Positions 32,630-34,208 of a stretch of 34,208 bases of DNA are shown in pieces. Both the position numbers and the translations under genes were made by a program. Numbering within the stretch: the stretch's first letter is position 1; each line of letters opens with the position of its first letter. The notes under the pieces were generated by a model that was not told where the DNA came from, searched no databases, and was given only the letters and a program-made list of their open reading frames with translations. The DNA is from JANYLN01 sp041687575 (lineage in GTDB: Bacteria > Planctomycetota > Phycisphaerae > UBA1845 > JANYLN01), in assembly GCA_041687575.1 (NCBI GenBank), contig JAWLBS010000019.1:1-34208 (forward strand), given 5' to 3'.

Positions 32630-33604
32630 ATGGCAGACGAAATGGCCCCCACATTACTGGACCGAGGCAGGCGCGACGGTGCCGATTGGCTGGACCAGGG
32701 CTACAACTCGCCCCAGGTCGGCCTGTCGGATCGCGTCAAGTTCAACTTTGTGCGCGGGATGTTCGCGCTGCTGATGCGGCTGATGGGGCTGCGGGGGCTG
32801 TACTGGTTCGGTTGCGTCTTCGGCACCTGCGAGTGGCTGATCAACTACAGGCTCCGGCGGCGGGTGTCCGCCCGGCTCAAGGAAATGCTCGGCAACGAGC
32901 GGAGCGACCGGGAGATCTCCAGGGCGACCCACCGCTACTTCACGCGCCTGCGCTGCGACAAGATCCTCTACCTGATCTTCGACTCGATCCCCAGAAAGAA
33001 GATCCTGAATCGGACCACGTTCGTTGGCCAGGAGTACATCGATGCGGCGCTGCGGGGCGGCAAGGGGGTGTACATCCTGCTCTCCCACCACGGCGCCCAC
33101 CACGTCGCGGCCCTGTTGATGGCCCTGCAAGGATATAAGACAGCCGGTGTCCGCGACCGTAAGGAAAGCGCCCTGCGACGGTACGTGCAGTGGAAGTACT
33201 CGCAGACCTTCCCCGAGTACCAGCACCTGCGGTGGTTCTTCGCCGACGGCTTTCCCCGCGGCGTGTACCGCTGCTTCCACGAGAACTTCGTCGTCGGCAC
33301 CGCGCTGGACGTCAACCGCGACCGCGGCAAGCACCTCAAAACGGTCCGGGTGACACTGTTCGGCCAGCCGCAGAACTTCCTGACCGGCACCGCCCAGATC
33401 GCCCTGCGGTGCGGGGCGCCGATCCTGCAGGGCTTCGTGGTTTCGTGCAAGGATTTCCGGTTCAAACTCGTCGTCAAAGAGCCGCTTGTGGACCCGGCCG
33501 AGGCTGCCGATACACCGGAGTGCCTGCAGCGGATCATGCAGAGCTATGTCGACAACATCGAGGCGCACGTGCGGCACTATCCCTGCCATATCAGCAAGGT
33601 GTAG
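32630..33604 (+). CDS. LpxL/HtrB-family lipid A acyltransferase-like protein
   Basis: 324 residues. Membrane anchor at about 42-70. The family pattern is visible from residue 146: GVYILLSHHGAHHVAALL, the place of the His-x4-Glu/Asp catalytic motif, then GTALDVNRDRGKH, VTLFGQPQNFLTGTAQIALRCGAPILQGFVV. The acidic catalytic partner is His158 instead of Glu/Asp if His153 is the base. Family members transfer secondary acyl chains to lipid A or other lipids at the inner membrane. The N-terminal 40 residues are polar. The call to superfamily is good; activity and substrate are uncertain. Confidence 0.8.
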   Translation: MADEMAPTLLDRGRRDGADWLDQGYNSPQVGLSDRVKFNFVRGMFALLMRLMGLRGLYWFGCVFGTCEWLINYRLRRRVSARLKEMLGNERSDREISRATHRYFTRLRCDKILYLIFDSIPRKKILNRTTFVGQEYIDAALRGGKGVYILLSHHGAHHVAALLMALQGYKTAGVRDRKESALRRYVQWKYSQTFPEYQHLRWFFADGFPRGVYRCFHENFVVGTALDVNRDRGKHLKTVRVTLFGQPQNFLTGTAQIALRCGAPILQGFVVSCKDFRFKLVVKEPLVDPAEAADTPECLQRIMQSYVDNIEAHVRHYPCHISKV

Positions 33605-33689
33605 CACGTCGCGATAGCGGAAATGTTCCGGCGCCCTGATGGCGATCGGTCTTGCGTACAGGTTCAGGTTATAGCGCTGGTGGACTGCC

Positions 33690-34208
33690 ATGCCGATCCG
33701 TGGCGATCGTGACATCCTCCTGCCCGACGAGCGGCCGCGGCTACCGACCTTCGGCGGCCTGCTCTCGCTGCTGCGCCGGTACAGCCCCGTCGGCGGACTC
33801 CGCGGCGCCTGGTCGCGCCTCGCCGCCGGCCGCAACCCGTCGGTCCCGCCCCGGCAACCCGGCCTCCGCGACAACGGCCGCACCCCCGCCGATCCGAACC
33901 GCTTTCCCGCCGGCGACCTGTGGCGGGCCTTCGAATACCTCGCCGGCGAGTCCGAGGCGACCGGGGTGCTCCGCTCCGACCTGGCCGAGGCCCTCTCGGC
34001 CGCCTTCGCCGCCACGGCCGGTCAGACCCGTTTCGACCTGCAGCGGGCCCTGCTGGCGGCCCTCGCTGGTGACCCGACCGTCCGTTTCCGGCTCGCCCTG
34101 TGGGTCGCTGGCCGGATGCCGGTGCCCCAGGCCAGGCAGGTCCTGCTGCCGATGCTGACCCGCGGCGACCTGGCGAGGTGGCGACCGGAGGTTCCCGCCG
34201 ATGCCCCA
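33690..34208 (+). CDS. Hypothetical protein, cut by the window end
   Basis: From ATG 33690 a frame of 173 codons is open to the last base, with no stop. The start reads MPIRGDRDILLPDERPRL, followed by a Pro/Arg-rich stretch with LLSLLRRYSPVGGL, a low-complexity section, and helical Ala/Leu-rich sequence with DLWRAFEYLAGESEATGV and DLQRALLAALAGDPTVRFRLALWVAG. Strong third-position GC supports coding. No family recognised; the remainder lies outside the window. Confidence 0.6.
   Translation, partial: MPIRGDRDILLPDERPRLPTFGGLLSLLRRYSPVGGLRGAWSRLAAGRNPSVPPRQPGLRDNGRTPADPNRFPAGDLWRAFEYLAGESEATGVLRSDLAEALSAAFAATAGQTRFDLQRALLAALAGDPTVRFRLALWVAGRMPVPQARQVLLPMLTRGDLARWRPEVPADAP

Overview
The window is high-GC bacterial DNA that reads like a member of the Planctomycetota, possibly a Phycisphaerae-type lineage. 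The clues are a 14-subunit nuo locus, a secreted repeat protein ending in a dockerin, a large transglutaminase-like protein, LpxL-type lipid acylation, and intergenic spaces filled with mosaics of short palindromic repeats. The assignment is an inference from gene style; no rRNA or tRNA gene was seen.

Positions 122-16732 hold a complete complex I locus in the order nuoA-B-C-D-E-F-(58-aa ORF)-G-H-I-J-K-L-M-N, all on the plus strand. All expected Fe-S ligands are visible. Many gene junctions are tight (nuoE/F overlap, ATGA between nuoF and the small ORF, a 2-nt gap nuoJ/K), but six junctions (B/C, C/D, D/E, H/I, I/J, L/M) are expanded by repeat DNA. At nuoD/E a 139-nt insert is bracketed by a 15-nt direct copy of the nuoD 3' end.

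Positions 17015-20663 (minus) carry an M16 metalloprotease and a small membrane protein. Then come two tandem 45- and 44-codon lipoprotein genes with matching mature peptides (21258-21547), a DedA-family membrane protein (minus), a small charged protein (plus), and a secreted Gln-rich protein with two PepSY-like domains (minus). The PepSY gene has its own promoter, a structured leader and a hairpin-T-run terminator.

Positions 24877-28090 are housekeeping: tadA (minus) divergent from cmk-plsC-ispH (plus). A DUF433 antitoxin follows with a DUF5615 toxin broken by a one-base frameshift. The right end holds a transglutaminase-like protein (minus), a HAF-repeat/dockerin secreted protein, an LpxL/HtrB-type acyltransferase with a variant active-site motif, and a gene running off the window end.

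At least six dispersed repeat families recur between genes: GGGGTCAGACCCC palindromes spaced about 82 or 42 nt, GGAGT-led hairpins of about 25 nt, GGTGGGCAATAGCCCACC, GGGCGGGCTGTGCCCGCC, a CCATGGCCGC/GTCATTCTGA composite, and a roughly 33-nt tandem unit. Several keep the same internal order at distant loci, which suggests mobile non-autonomous elements. The most novel-looking items are the tandem micro-lipoproteins, the phased palindrome arrays, the insertion at the nuoD stop codon, and the small ORF inside the nuo operon.
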